A stretch of 64,000 nucleotides of DNA from UBA1724 sp051884615 (GTDB lineage Bacteria > Verrucomicrobiota > Lentisphaeria > Oligosphaerales > Oligosphaeraceae), in contig JBJEVT010000016.1 in the NCBI GenBank assembly GCA_051884615.1, positions 130,671 through 194,670 of the forward strand. The letters run 5' to 3'. Numbering within the stretch: position 1 is the stretch's first letter; every line of letters begins with the position of its first letter. Under the pieces are notes generated by a model. The model did no database searches. It saw only the letters and a list, made by a program, of their open reading frames with translations, and was not told the DNA's origin. Of the stretch, positions 26,822 through 36,310 are shown piece after piece. A program made the position numbers and the translations under genes.

Positions 26822-28347
26822 GCGACGCCCCCTCCGCCACTCCCTCCTCCCCCCCGGTCTTTCGCTCCCAGGACGTGCCCCGTACCCCGGGGGTCTACGT
26901 CTTCCGGAGCGAGGCGGGGGAGGTCATTTATGTGGGGAAGGCCCGGAATCTCCGGAACCGGATGCGTTCCTACTTCATGCCCTCCACCTATATGAAGGAG
27001 GAGCCCCGGCGGCGGGCCCTGATCCACTCCATCGCCTCCTACCAGATCTTCCCCGTGGCCACCGAAGCGGAGGCCCTCCTCCTGGAGGCCCAGTTCATCA
27101 AACAGTATTCTCCACGCTACAACGTGGACCTGCGGGATGACAAACGCTACCTCCTGGTGGCCATGAACCCCGCCGAAACCTTCCCCCACTTCACCTTCGA
27201 ACGGGTGCGGCGGGACGGAAACTGCCTCTATTTCGGCCCCTTCCCCCACTCCCACGCCCTCCGGGAAACCATCCGGTACCTGGAGAAACGCCTGGGATTG
27301 CGCTCCTGCGCCTGCCCGGAACCCGGTCCGGAGCAGCATCGGCACTGCCTCCAGGACGTCATCCGCCAGTGCACCGCCCCCTGTCTGGGCGCCATCACTC
27401 CCCAGGACTACGCCCTGCGGGTGGAGAAGGCCCTGGCCGTCCTCCGGGGCGAGGAGCCCGCCCGGGAACTCCTCCGGGAGCTGGAGCAGAAGATGCAGGA
27501 GGCCGCCGGGGAGCGGGCCTACGAGGAGGCCGCCAAATGGCGGGACATGGCGGGGCATCTTCGCACCGTCCTGGAGCCCACCCGGCGTTTCCTCAACCAG
27601 ACCATCGCCCGGCGCACCAATCCGGAGGAGAATTCCGCCGGCATGGAGGCCCTCCGGGAGGCCCTGGACCTCCCCGTCCTCCCCCGGCACATGGAATGTT
27701 TCGACATGTCCAACATCTCCGGAACCCTGGCCGTGGGCTCCATGGTCCTCTTCCGGGACGGACGCCCCTCCACCGGGGAATACCGCCGCTACCGCATCCG
27801 CAGCGCCGAGGCCACGGACGACACCTCCTTCATGGAGGAGGTCCTCACCCGGCGGTACGGACGGCTCCTCCGGGAGGGGCTCCCCCTCCCCGATCTGGTG
27901 GTGCTGGACGGCGGCGTCCCCCAGGTCCACACCGGCGTCCGGGTCTGGAGGGCCCTGGGTCTCCAGATTCCCTTCCTGGGGCTGGCCAAGCAGTTCGAGC
28001 TGGTCATCCTTCCCGGCAGGGAGAAACCCCTGGCGCTGCCCCGGGAGAATCCGGGGTTGCGGCTTCTCCAGGCCATCCGCGACGAGGCCCACCGCTGGGC
28101 CAACGGCTACAACCGGCAGCTCCGGGTGGCCCGGATCAAGGATTCCGTGCTGGAGGAGATTCCCGGCGTGGGTCCCAAGCGCCGCATGGAGCTTCTCCGG
28201 ATCTGCGGTTCCGTCAAGCGCATCCTCCAGATGTCCCCCTCCCAGCTGGCCCGGAAGGTGCCGGGGCTGGGAGACAAGCTGGCCCGCACCATCCTGGAGA
28301 CCCTCCAGCAACACGCCACGCCTCCCCGCCCCGGAACCTCCCGGTGA
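26818..28347 (+). CDS. uvrC: excinuclease ABC subunit C
   Basis: UvrC makes both incisions around a DNA lesion in nucleotide excision repair. The N-terminal GIY-YIG nuclease is PGVYVFRSEAGEVIYVGKA. The central Cys-containing segment and UVR-type motif (REELLREL-like helix, YEEAAKWRDMAGHL) follow. The C-terminal RNase H-like nuclease shows HMECFDMSNISGT, LVVLDGGVPQV and RDEAHRWANGYN, and a helix-hairpin-helix pair (EIPGVGPKRR, KVPGLGDKLA) ends the protein. At 509 residues it is about 100 shorter than E. coli UvrC. The start is GTG 26818, overlapping the ABC ATPase stop. Confidence 0.93.
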   Translation: MSDAPSATPSSPPVFRSQDVPRTPGVYVFRSEAGEVIYVGKARNLRNRMRSYFMPSTYMKEEPRRRALIHSIASYQIFPVATEAEALLLEAQFIKQYSPRYNVDLRDDKRYLLVAMNPAETFPHFTFERVRRDGNCLYFGPFPHSHALRETIRYLEKRLGLRSCACPEPGPEQHRHCLQDVIRQCTAPCLGAITPQDYALRVEKALAVLRGEEPARELLRELEQKMQEAAGERAYEEAAKWRDMAGHLRTVLEPTRRFLNQTIARRTNPEENSAGMEALREALDLPVLPRHMECFDMSNISGTLAVGSMVLFRDGRPSTGEYRRYRIRSAEATDDTSFMEEVLTRRYGRLLREGLPLPDLVVLDGGVPQVHTGVRVWRALGLQIPFLGLAKQFELVILPGREKPLALPRENPGLRLLQAIRDEAHRWANGYNRQLRVARIKDSVLEEIPGVGPKRRMELLRICGSVKRILQMSPSQLARKVPGLGDKLARTILETLQQHATPPRPGTSR

Positions 28348-28389
28348 CGCGCCACCCCTTTCCCAGCCCATCCCCCCCCTCTACGCTCC

Positions 28390-30006
28390 ATGAACCAGAC
28401 CTCCCCCAAAACCATCCTCCTCTACGACTGCACCCTGCGGGACGGCGCCCAGGGACCAGGAATCAATTTCTCCCTCCAGGACAAACTTCGCCTGGCCCGC
28501 GCCCTGGACGACTTCGGCATGGACTATGTGGAGGCGGGCTGGCCCGGCTCCAATCCCAAGGACACCGCCCTCTACCAGGAGCTGGCGGTCCATCCCCTGA
28601 AGCACGCCCGGCTGGTGGCCTTCGGCTCCACCCATCGGGTGGGCGTCCCCGCCCCCCAGGACCCCGCCATGACGGCCTTGGCGGAATGTGGCGCCCCGGC
28701 GGTCGCCCTGGTGGGGAAATCCTCCGCGCGCCAGGCCAGGGAGGTGCTGGGCATCTCTCCCGAGGAGAACCTCCGTCTCATCCAGGAGTCCGTGGCCTAC
28801 CTGGTGGAGAAGGGGAAGGAGGTCTTTCTGGATGCGGAGCATTTCTTCGACGGCTACCAGGATGCGCCGGAATACGCCCTGGAGACCCTGCGGTGCGCCT
28901 GGGAGGCGGGGGCGTCCTGCCTGACCCTCTGCGACACCAACGGGGGCACCCTGCCCTACGACGTGGCGCGAATTGTGGGGGAGGTGCGCCAGGGACTGCC
29001 GACGGAGGCCCGCCTGGCCATCCACTGCCACAACGACGCCGACTGCGCCGTGGCCTGCTCCCTCGCCGCCATCCGCTCCGGATGCCAGCTGGTCCAGGGC
29101 GCCATCAATGGCTTCGGCGAACGCTGCGGCAACGCCAATTTGTGCTCCATCCTGCCCGCCCTGGCCCTGAAGATGCCGGGCTACCGGGTGGAGGAGGCCC
29201 TCCGCATCCAGGAGCTGACGCCCCTCTCCCGCCTCTTCTACGAAGTGACCCTGGTGCGGGAGCGTCCCCAGCAGCCCTATGTGGGCACCGGGGCCTTCGC
29301 CCACAAGGCGGGGCTCCATGTGGCCGCCGTGGCCAAGGCGCCCTCCCACTTCGAGCAGATTCCCCCGGAGGCCGTGGGCAACCAGCGCAACATCCTCCTC
29401 TCCGAGCTCTCCGGCTCCCGGAATGTCATGCTGAAGGCCAGGCAGCTGGGCATCCCCCTGACCCCCGAGGACACCAAGGCCGTCCTGAAGGAGCTCAAGG
29501 CCAGGGAGGCCCAGGGCTACGCCTTCGAGGCCGCCGACGCCTCCTTCCAGCTCCTCCTCCAGCGCCTCCTCTCCCCCCGGAAGCCTCCCTTCGAGCTGGA
29601 CGGCTTCCGGGTCATCATCGAAAAGCGGGGCCCCACGGAGAAGTGCCTCTCCGCCGCCACGTTGAAAGTGAGGGTCAACGGACAGGAATCCGAAATCACC
29701 GCGGCGGAGGGAGAAGGCCCCGTGGACGCCCTGGACAAATGCCTCCGGAAAACCCTCACCACCTTCTTCCCGGAAGTCCGCAAAATGCGGCTGCGGGACT
29801 TCAAGGTGCGCATCATCGATGGCTCCGTGGGCACCGCCGCCCATACCCGCGTCCTCATCGACTCCACCGACGGACAACGGGAGTGGAGCACCGTGGGACT
29901 CTCCGAAAACATCATCGAGGCCGCCTGGCAGGCCCTCCAGGACTCCGTGGAATATTTCCTGGAGGACGACGAGGCGAAACACCCGCAGCCCGCCAAGGAC
30001 CGCTAG
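28390..30006 (+). CDS. cimA: citramalate synthase
   Basis: It condenses pyruvate and acetyl-CoA to (R)-citramalate, the entry to threonine-independent isoleucine synthesis. The 538-residue protein has the DRE-TIM metallolyase motif DCTLRDGAQGPGIN near the N-terminus, the metal site HCHNDADCAVA and the GAINGFGERCGNANL segment. The C-terminal LeuA-type allosteric dimerisation domain (IIDGSVGTAAHTRVLIDS) is present. The length fits the long CimA/LeuA2 clade, not 2-isopropylmalate synthase or homocitrate synthase, and TLRDGAQ is the CimA form. The ATG follows a pyrimidine-rich leader. No other branched-chain genes are in the window. Confidence 0.9.
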   Translation: MNQTSPKTILLYDCTLRDGAQGPGINFSLQDKLRLARALDDFGMDYVEAGWPGSNPKDTALYQELAVHPLKHARLVAFGSTHRVGVPAPQDPAMTALAECGAPAVALVGKSSARQAREVLGISPEENLRLIQESVAYLVEKGKEVFLDAEHFFDGYQDAPEYALETLRCAWEAGASCLTLCDTNGGTLPYDVARIVGEVRQGLPTEARLAIHCHNDADCAVACSLAAIRSGCQLVQGAINGFGERCGNANLCSILPALALKMPGYRVEEALRIQELTPLSRLFYEVTLVRERPQQPYVGTGAFAHKAGLHVAAVAKAPSHFEQIPPEAVGNQRNILLSELSGSRNVMLKARQLGIPLTPEDTKAVLKELKAREAQGYAFEAADASFQLLLQRLLSPRKPPFELDGFRVIIEKRGPTEKCLSAATLKVRVNGQESEITAAEGEGPVDALDKCLRKTLTTFFPEVRKMRLRDFKVRIIDGSVGTAAHTRVLIDSTDGQREWSTVGLSENIIEAAWQALQDSVEYFLEDDEAKHPQPAKDR

Positions 30007-30157
30007 CCCCGGAAAATCGAGAGAGGGGGGAACTCCAAAGCCTGTTCCAGGGCCGGAACCCGGAATTTCCGGGAACCGGCCCGCCCGCTTTCTGTCTATG
30101 GGAATCCGTTGGGATTTTCCCCGGCGCCCTCTTGGGCGCAAATCTTTATATCTTACT

Positions 30158-30163
30158 TATAAT
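30158..30163 (+). promoter_or_regulatory. putative -10 box (TATAAT) for the MoxR/Bat operon
   Basis: A perfect TATAAT lies 16 nt before the MoxR ATG within an AT-rich patch (TCTTTATATCTTAC). A possible TTGGGC at 30132-30137 gives a 20-bp spacer, which is long. If right, the leader would be very short. Confidence 0.45.
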
Positions 30164-30178
30164 CAACGATTTACAACA

Positions 30179-31168
30179 ATGCAAGATTGTTCCCAGAGCA
30201 GCCAGCGGGTCCTGGAGGAATCCACCCTTCTCCAATCCTTGCGGGAGGAGATTCAGAAAGTCATCATCGGCCAGGAGAACCTGGTGAACCGCCTTCTTCT
30301 GGCGCTGGTGGCCAACCAGCACGTTCTTCTGGAGGGAGTTCCCGGGCTGGCGAAGACCCTGACCATCACCACCCTGGCGCGGGCCATCCAGGGCTCCTTC
30401 CACCGGATTCAGTTCACCCCGGACCTCCTGCCCGCCGACCTGGTGGGCACCCTGATCTACAACCCCAAGGAGGGGGAGTTCACCACCCGCCAGGGGCCGG
30501 TCTTCGCCAACCTGATTCTGGCCGACGAGATCAACCGGGCGCCCGCCAAGGTGCAAAGCGCCTTGCTGGAGGCCATGCAGGAGCGGCAGGTCACCATCGG
30601 CGACCACACCTTCCCCCTTCCCGCCCCCTTCCTGGTGCTTGCCACCCAGAATCCCGTGGAGCAGGAGGGCACCTATCCCCTCCCCGAGGCCCAGGTGGAC
30701 CGCTTCCTCTTCAAGGTGGTGGTGGACTACCCCTCCCCCCAGGAGGAAATCCTCATCCTCCGTCGCCACGCCACCCTCCAGCCCCCGCCCCAGGTCAACC
30801 CCGTCATGACCCCCCAGGATATCCTGCGCATCCGGAATGTCATGGACGGCATCTTCATGGACGGACGAGTGGAGCAGTATATCGTCTCCCTGGTGGACGC
30901 CACCCGCCATCCCGGCCTCCACGGTCTGGCGGAGCTGGAGGGGCTTCTGCGCTTCGGCGCCTCCCCCCGCGCCTCCCTCTTCCTGGCCCAGGCCGCCCGG
31001 GGGCAGGCCCTGCTCCAGGGGCGGGGCTATGTCACCCCCCAGGATGTGAAGAGCGTGGCCATGGACGTGCTGCGGCACCGGGTGCTTCTCAGCTATGAGG
31101 CCGAGGCCCAGGAATACACCCCCGAGAAGCTGGTGCGGAAGGTGCTGGACGCCGTCCGCGTGCCCTGA
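30179..31168 (+). CDS. MoxR-type AAA+ ATPase
   Basis: A 329-residue MoxR chaperone-like ATPase. Walker A is EGVPGLAKTL, the segment QFTPDLLPADLVGT is typical of the family, and Walker B is LILADEINRAPAKVQSALLE. Sensor 1 is LATQNPVEQEGTYPLPEAQ, and the lid domain follows. MoxR proteins work with von Willebrand factor A proteins, and the next six genes are exactly that set. It is the first gene of the operon. ATG 30179 (MQDCSQSSQRVLEE) is chosen because the AAA fold begins soon after and a -10-like box stands upstream. Confidence 0.93.
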   Translation: MQDCSQSSQRVLEESTLLQSLREEIQKVIIGQENLVNRLLLALVANQHVLLEGVPGLAKTLTITTLARAIQGSFHRIQFTPDLLPADLVGTLIYNPKEGEFTTRQGPVFANLILADEINRAPAKVQSALLEAMQERQVTIGDHTFPLPAPFLVLATQNPVEQEGTYPLPEAQVDRFLFKVVVDYPSPQEEILILRRHATLQPPPQVNPVMTPQDILRIRNVMDGIFMDGRVEQYIVSLVDATRHPGLHGLAELEGLLRFGASPRASLFLAQAARGQALLQGRGYVTPQDVKSVAMDVLRHRVLLSYEAEAQEYTPEKLVRKVLDAVRVP

Positions 31169-31206
31169 CGCCATCCCCTTTCTTTTCTTCCTTCCTTCCC
31201 TCCCTC

Positions 31207-32085
31207 ATGGACTGGAAAGAAATCACCCGCAAGATGCGCCTGCTGGAGTTGCAGACCCGGAAGGAGAGCTGCGGCCTGCTGGCCGGGGAGTTCCGCTCCG
31301 CTTTCCGGGGCGCCGGCATGGAGTTCGAGGAGGTGCGGGAATATCTTCCCGGGGACGATGTGCGCTCCATCGACTGGAACGTCACGGCCCGCCAGGGGAA
31401 ACCCTACCTCAAGCGCTTCCGGGAGGAGCGGGAGCTCACCATCTTCTTCCTGGTGGACTGCTCCGCGTCCTCCCGCTTCGGCGGCGGTCCGGAATCCCTG
31501 GGGGATCTGGCCGCCCAGCTCTGCGCCTCCCTGGCCTTCTCCGCCGTGAAGAGCAACGACAAGACCGGCCTGCTGCTCTTTTCCGACCGCGTGGAGAAAT
31601 ATCTGCCGCCGGGGAAGGGGGTCTCCCATGCCATGCGCCTTGTCCGGGAGGTGGTGGGGCACACTCCCGCCGGGGAAGGCACCGACCTGCCCGGCGCCCT
31701 GGAGACCCTGGGCCGCACCTTGAAACGCCGCTCCGTCCTCTTCCTCCTCTCCGACTTTCTGGCGCCAGGGGATTTCCAGACGCCCCTCCAGCGCCTGGCC
31801 CGGCGTCACGACGTGATCGCCCTGCCCCTCCGGGACCCCTCCCTGGAGGAGCTGCCCCAGGGGGGGCTGATGACCTTCCACGACCCGGAGACCCATCAGG
31901 ATTTCCTGCTGGACACCTCCTGCCCCCGCACCCGGGCGGCCTACCGCCAGAAGATCCGGCGGGAGCAGACGGAGCGGGAACGCCAGCTCACCGCCCTGGG
32001 GGTGGACACCCTGCCCCTCTCCCTGGGGGAGGATGTGTTCCGGAAACTCTCCGTTTTCCTGAAACGGCGGGCCCGTCGCCCCTGA
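31207..32085 (+). CDS. DUF58 domain protein
   Basis: A 292-residue DUF58 protein. The hallmark region GEFRSAFRGAGMEFEEVREY and GDDVRSIDWNVTAR with KRFREERELT is followed by a VWA-like fold with DCSASSRFG as a degenerate metal site. DUF58 genes are standard second members of MoxR operons. It lies 38 bp after the MoxR gene. The ATG is preceded by a long CTTCC repeat tract, not a ribosome-binding site. A biochemical role is not established. Confidence 0.9.
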   Translation: MDWKEITRKMRLLELQTRKESCGLLAGEFRSAFRGAGMEFEEVREYLPGDDVRSIDWNVTARQGKPYLKRFREERELTIFFLVDCSASSRFGGGPESLGDLAAQLCASLAFSAVKSNDKTGLLLFSDRVEKYLPPGKGVSHAMRLVREVVGHTPAGEGTDLPGALETLGRTLKRRSVLFLLSDFLAPGDFQTPLQRLARRHDVIALPLRDPSLEELPQGGLMTFHDPETHQDFLLDTSCPRTRAAYRQKIRREQTERERQLTALGVDTLPLSLGEDVFRKLSVFLKRRARRP

Positions 32086-32099
32086 TCCCCTTTCCCTCC

Positions 32100-32705
32100 A
32101 TGCCCCCCCTTCTCCGGAACATCCTGATTCTCCCGTGGGCTCTCCTGCTCCCCGCCCTCCTGCCCGCCCGGGAACCGCTTCCCCTGGACACGACGCCCCT
32201 CCTCCCGGAGGCCCGGCTGCTTCCCCCCTCCCCCTGGCGAATCCCCCTCTGCCTTCTGCTGCTCCTCCTGCTCCTGGGCCTCCTTTTCCTCGTCCTCCGG
32301 GCCGTGGACAAGCATCGCCGGCGCAGGAGCGCCCCCCCGCCGCCGCCCCATCTTCAGGCGCAGGCGGCGCTGCAGGCGTTGATGGCGCAGCTGCCTTCCA
32401 CCCCGGAGGAGCAGGAGGCATGGATGGCCCGGCTGGCTGACCTGACCAGGGAATATCTGGCGGGGCGCTTCGCCCTGGAGGCCCGTCGCCTCACCACCCA
32501 GGAGACCACCGACGCCCTGGAGAGCCTCCCGTCCCTCACGGACGCCCAGCGCCGCTTCCTCCAGAATCTTCTCCAATCCTGCGACATGGCGAAATTCGCC
32601 CGGGTCACCCTTCCCCGGGAGGAATTGCGCGCCTTGGGGCGGGAGTGCCAGTCCTTCCTCCTGGAGACCGCCCCCGAGGAGCCGACCAAGGAGGATGCGC
32701 CGTGA
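32100..32705 (+). CDS. DUF4381-like membrane protein of the Bat operon
   Basis: A 201-residue protein with a signal-like hydrophobic N-terminus (LILPWALLLPALLPA), a strong membrane segment (IPLCLLLLLLLLGLLFLVL) and an acidic helical cytoplasmic domain (AWMARLADLTREYLAGRF ... LQSCDMAKFARVTLP). This layout and its place between DUF58 and a VWA gene match the DUF4381 component of aerotolerance (Bat) operons. The ATG at 32100 follows the DUF58 stop by 14 nt. Its TGA overlaps the GTG of the next gene. Confidence 0.75.
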   Translation: MPPLLRNILILPWALLLPALLPAREPLPLDTTPLLPEARLLPPSPWRIPLCLLLLLLLLGLLFLVLRAVDKHRRRRSAPPPPPHLQAQAALQALMAQLPSTPEEQEAWMARLADLTREYLAGRFALEARRLTTQETTDALESLPSLTDAQRRFLQNLLQSCDMAKFARVTLPREELRALGRECQSFLLETAPEEPTKEDAP

Positions 32706-33745
32706 TTCTCCGCTGGGAACATCCCTGGGCCCTCCTCGCCCTCCTTCTGCCTCCCCTCCTCTGGGGCTTCCGCGCCCTGCTTCGCCGGACGCCCCCCGCC
32801 CTGCCCCTTCCCGGCGCCGCCCTGCGCCTCCCCGGCCTTCCCCTGGGCTGGAGACTGCGCCTCCGCTGGCTGCCGGAAGCCTGCCTGGCCCTGGCCTGGA
32901 CGGCTCTGACGGTGGCCCTGGCACGCCCCCAGAAAGGCAGCTACCAGCTGCCCCAGAAATCCCAGGGCATCGCCATCGAGATGGTGCTGGACTGCTCCGG
33001 CTCCATGGGGGAGAGGATGGACTTCTTCCTGCGGAGCCAGAACCGCCTGGAGACCGTGAAGGACATCTTCCGGGAATTTGCGCTGGGGGGAGACACCCTG
33101 AGTCTTGGCGGGCGCCCCAACGACCTGATGGGCATCATCACCTTCGCCCGCTATCCCTACACCGTCTGCCCCCTCACCCTGGACCACCAGGCCCTGGCCT
33201 TCGCCCTGCGGAATGTCCAGCTGACGCCCCGGGATTCCGAGGAGAACAGCACCGCCATCGGGGATGCGGTGGCCATGGGGGTGGCCCGTCTTGCGGATGC
33301 GGAAAACACCCTGGCGGCCCAGACCCGGCGCGCGGCGGAAGAGTATCAGCTGAAATCCAAGGTGATGATTCTCCTCACCGACGGACAGGACGAGGGGCCC
33401 CATCAGTATTCCATCGCCGAGGCGACGGAGCTGGCCCTGGCCCACGGCATCCGGGTCTACGCCATCGCCATCCAGGATGACACTCCCTCCCCCTTCCGGG
33501 GCTCCTACGACACCTCGGAAATCCAGGCGCTGGCGACAAGGACGGGGGGCCTCTTCCAGCGCTGCCGGAACGCCCAGGGGCTGGCGGAAATCTACCGTTC
33601 CATCGACGCCCTGGAGCAAAGCCAGCTGGAGGCCATGCGCTTCGTTGCCACCCGGGATCTCCAGCGTCCCCTGCTGTGCCTGGGCCTGGCGGCCCTCCTG
33701 GTCAGCCTCCTCCTGACCCTCACCCTTTTCTCCCGGAGGCCCTGA
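32702..33745 (+). CDS. BatA-like von Willebrand factor A membrane protein
   Basis: A 347-residue protein with two N-terminal membrane segments (WALLALLLPPLLWGFRALL and another near ACLALAWTALTVALA). The VWA domain has the metal-ion-dependent adhesion site DCSGSMGER, a conserved threonine region and the motif ILLTDGQDEG. A final membrane helix (LCLGLAALLVSLLLTLTLF) follows, so the VWA domain faces the periplasm. This is the BatA pattern. The GTG start at 32702 overlaps the previous stop, and the next gene starts 5 nt after its stop. Confidence 0.87.
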   Translation: MILRWEHPWALLALLLPPLLWGFRALLRRTPPALPLPGAALRLPGLPLGWRLRLRWLPEACLALAWTALTVALARPQKGSYQLPQKSQGIAIEMVLDCSGSMGERMDFFLRSQNRLETVKDIFREFALGGDTLSLGGRPNDLMGIITFARYPYTVCPLTLDHQALAFALRNVQLTPRDSEENSTAIGDAVAMGVARLADAENTLAAQTRRAAEEYQLKSKVMILLTDGQDEGPHQYSIAEATELALAHGIRVYAIAIQDDTPSPFRGSYDTSEIQALATRTGGLFQRCRNAQGLAEIYRSIDALEQSQLEAMRFVATRDLQRPLLCLGLAALLVSLLLTLTLFSRRP

Positions 33746-33750
33746 CCGCC

Positions 33751-36214
33751 ATGACGCTCCTCTCTCCCCACGCCCTCCTCTGGCTGGCCCTCCTCCCCGT
33801 CCTGGGCGCCCTCCTGCTCTTCCGCTTTCACCGGCGCCAAGGCGTCCTGCGCCGCGGCGCGGGGCCCAACGCCCGGCGCTTCTTCGCCCAGACCCTCACC
33901 CCCGTCCGCGCCGCCCTCAAGGGGCTCCTCCTGCTCCTGGCGCTCCTTCTCCTGATCCTGGCCTTGGCGGAGCCCGCCTGGGGCGAACGCACCGAGACCA
34001 TCCGGCGGGAAGGGCGGGATGTGGTCTTCCTGCTGGACCTCTCCCGCAGCATGCTGGCCGACGATCTGCTGCCCAGCCGTCTGGAGCGCGCCAAGATGGA
34101 GATCGCCCAATGTCTGGAGACCCTGGAAGGGGACCGCATCGCCCTGGTGGGCTTCGCGGGAGACGCCCGGGTTTTCTGCCCCCTTACCCTGGACTACGGC
34201 TTCTTCCGGATGATGCTGCAGGAAATGACCCCGGACGCCCTCTCCCGGGGCGGCACCAACCTGGGAGACGCCCTGCGAAAAGTGCAGCGGGATGTCTTGG
34301 ACGGCCAGACCGCCCTGGGACGGGATGTGGTGCTCATCACCGATGGAGAGGACCAGGAATCCATGCCCGTGGAGGCCGCCAAGGCCCTGGGGGACGCCAA
34401 AATCCGGCTCCTGGCCATCGGCCTGGGGGACGACGGGGAGGGAACCCTCCTCACCCTGCCCGACAAGCGGGGCGGCCGCGCCCCCCTCCTCTACCAGGGC
34501 AAACCTGTCCGCACCCGCCTGGATTCCCAGACCCTCCAGGCCATGGCCGACGCCACCCCCGGGGGAGTCTATGTGCCCGTGGGCACCCGCCCCTTCAATC
34601 TGGAGGAGATCTACCGCCAGCTGGTGAACACCGCGGAACGCCACCAGATCTCCGAGGAGACCGTGCGCCGCAAAAACGTCCACTCCACCCCCTTTGTCCT
34701 GGCCGCCATGGTGTGCCTGGCTCTCTTCTGGCTCCTCCCCCTGGGCAAACGCCCCCGGACCCCCTGGCTGGGACTCCTTCTCCTCCTCGCCGCCCTCCCT
34801 CTCCAGGGCAACGACTTCCACACGGGAACCCAGGCCCTGCAACAACAGGACTACGACACCGCCCTGGCCCATTTCCAAAAGTGCCGGGAGGAACTCTCCC
34901 CGGAAGCCATCCCCGCCACCCTGCCCTACAACCAGGGCGTGGCCGCCTACGAAAAGGGGGACTTCCCCCAAGCGGAAGCTTTCTTCCAGGAGGGAATGGA
35001 ACGCAACGGACTGACCCCCGCACCGGACCGCTCCCTGGATGGAAAACTCCGCCTGGGACTCTCCAGCGCCCTGCTCCAGAACGCCGCCGCTCTCTTCGCC
35101 CAGGCCCAGACCCCCCAGCCCGGCGACATGACCGCCCAACCCCTCCCCGCCGCCGAGGAAAAGACCCGGGAGGCCATCAACCTCCTGGAGGACATGCTCC
35201 CGGAGAACTCCCTCCGCAAAGCCCGGGAAACCAACCTGGAACTGGCCCGGGAACTCCTGGATAACATCCTGGCCTGGAAGGAACAACAGCAACAACAGGA
35301 TTCCCAGCGGCAGGATTCCCAGCAACAAGATTCCCAGCAACAAGATTCCCAGCAACAAGATTCCCAGCAACAAGATTCCCAGCNNNNNNNNNNNNNNNNN
35401 NNNNNNNNNNNNNNNNNNNNNNNNNNNNNNNNNNNNNNNNNNNNNNNNNNNNNNNNNNNNNNNNNNNNNNNNNNNNNNNNNNNAGCAACAAGATTCCCAG
35501 CAACAAGATTCCCAGCAACAAGATTCCCAGCAACAGGAATCCCAGCAACAGGAATCCCAGCAACAGGATTCCCAGCGGCAGGAGTCCCAGCAACAAGATT
35601 CCCAGCAACAGGAGTCCCTGCAGCAAGATTCCCAGCAGCAGGAGTCACAACAGCAGGATTCACAGCAACAGGATTCACAACAGCAGGATTCACAACAGCA
35701 GGATTCACAGCAGGAAGGCCTACAACAGCAGGATTCCCAGCAACAAGAGTCACAACAGCAGGAGGCGCAACAGCAGGATTCCCGGCAGCAGGAGTCACAG
35801 CAACAGGAGTCACAGCAACAGGAGTCACAGCAACAGGAGTCCCAGCAACAGGAGTCACAGCAACAAGATTCACAGCAACAGGAAGATTCCCAGCAACAGG
35901 ACTCCCAGCAACAGGACTCACAACAGCAGGATTCCCGGCAGCAGGAGTCTTCTTCCCCTTCCGAGGAAGAGATGTCCCAAGTTGCGGCGATGCAGGAGGA
36001 GAATCCGGAGGAATCCCGGGAAGAGTCGTCCGGTGAGTCCTCCCGTGCGCCCCTGGTGTTGTCGGGGGAGGAGGAGGAGAGCGAGGAGTCCCCGGAGAGT
36101 CATGTCGCCCCCCTTCCCCAGGATTTGCAGCGCATTTTGGACCAGGAGACCCAGCGTCGTTGGCTGCGGCGTCAGAAGACCATCCGTCAGAGGCCCGTGG
36201 AAAAAGACTGGTAG
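33751..36214 (+). CDS. BatB/BatC-like VWA-TPR protein with long Gln-rich repeat, interrupted by assembly gap
   Basis: The N-terminal half is a BatB-type VWA protein with two membrane segments (LLWLALLPVLGALLLF and GLLLLLALLLLILALA), the metal site DLSRSML, ITDGEDQES, and a further membrane helix after HSTPFVLAAMVCLALFW. A BatC-like part with tetratricopeptide-type helices follows (TGTQALQQQDYDTALAHFQK, YEKGDFPQAEAFFQEG). From about 35281 it becomes repeats of QQ(D/E)SQ encoded by a 15-bp unit. The 100 Ns at 35384-35483 lie inside this repeat. Downstream the repeat continues, then an acidic tail ends at the TAG at 36214. The two sides are one frame apart only because the gap length is a placeholder. 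Confidence 0.82.
35281..35950 (+). repeat. 15-bp tandem repeat encoding QQ(D/E)SQ
   Basis: Units resemble CAGCAACAAGATTCC. About six lie before the gap and roughly 28 after it, with a few longer or shorter variants (QQEGL, QQEDS). The repeat presumably caused the assembly break; true copy number is unknown. Confidence 0.9.
35384..35483. other. assembly gap (100 N)
   Basis: Exactly 100 Ns, the common placeholder for a gap of unknown size, inside a low-complexity coding repeat. Confidence 0.98.
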
Positions 36215-36310
36215 CGGGTTTCCGTTCTTTTCCCGGCCTGTTTGCGGAACATAGGCCTCTTCTTTCCGTCTGAACTAGGCTTTCCTTTTCCCCACAGAAA
36301 CTTGACCTCC

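Noticed and set aside
33676..36036. Continuous 786-codon frame through the N gap, ending in Pro/Ala/Thr repeats
   Set aside because: The downstream part is the wrong frame of the QQ(D/E)SQ repeat; the gap length is a placeholder, and the real end is the TAG at 36214.
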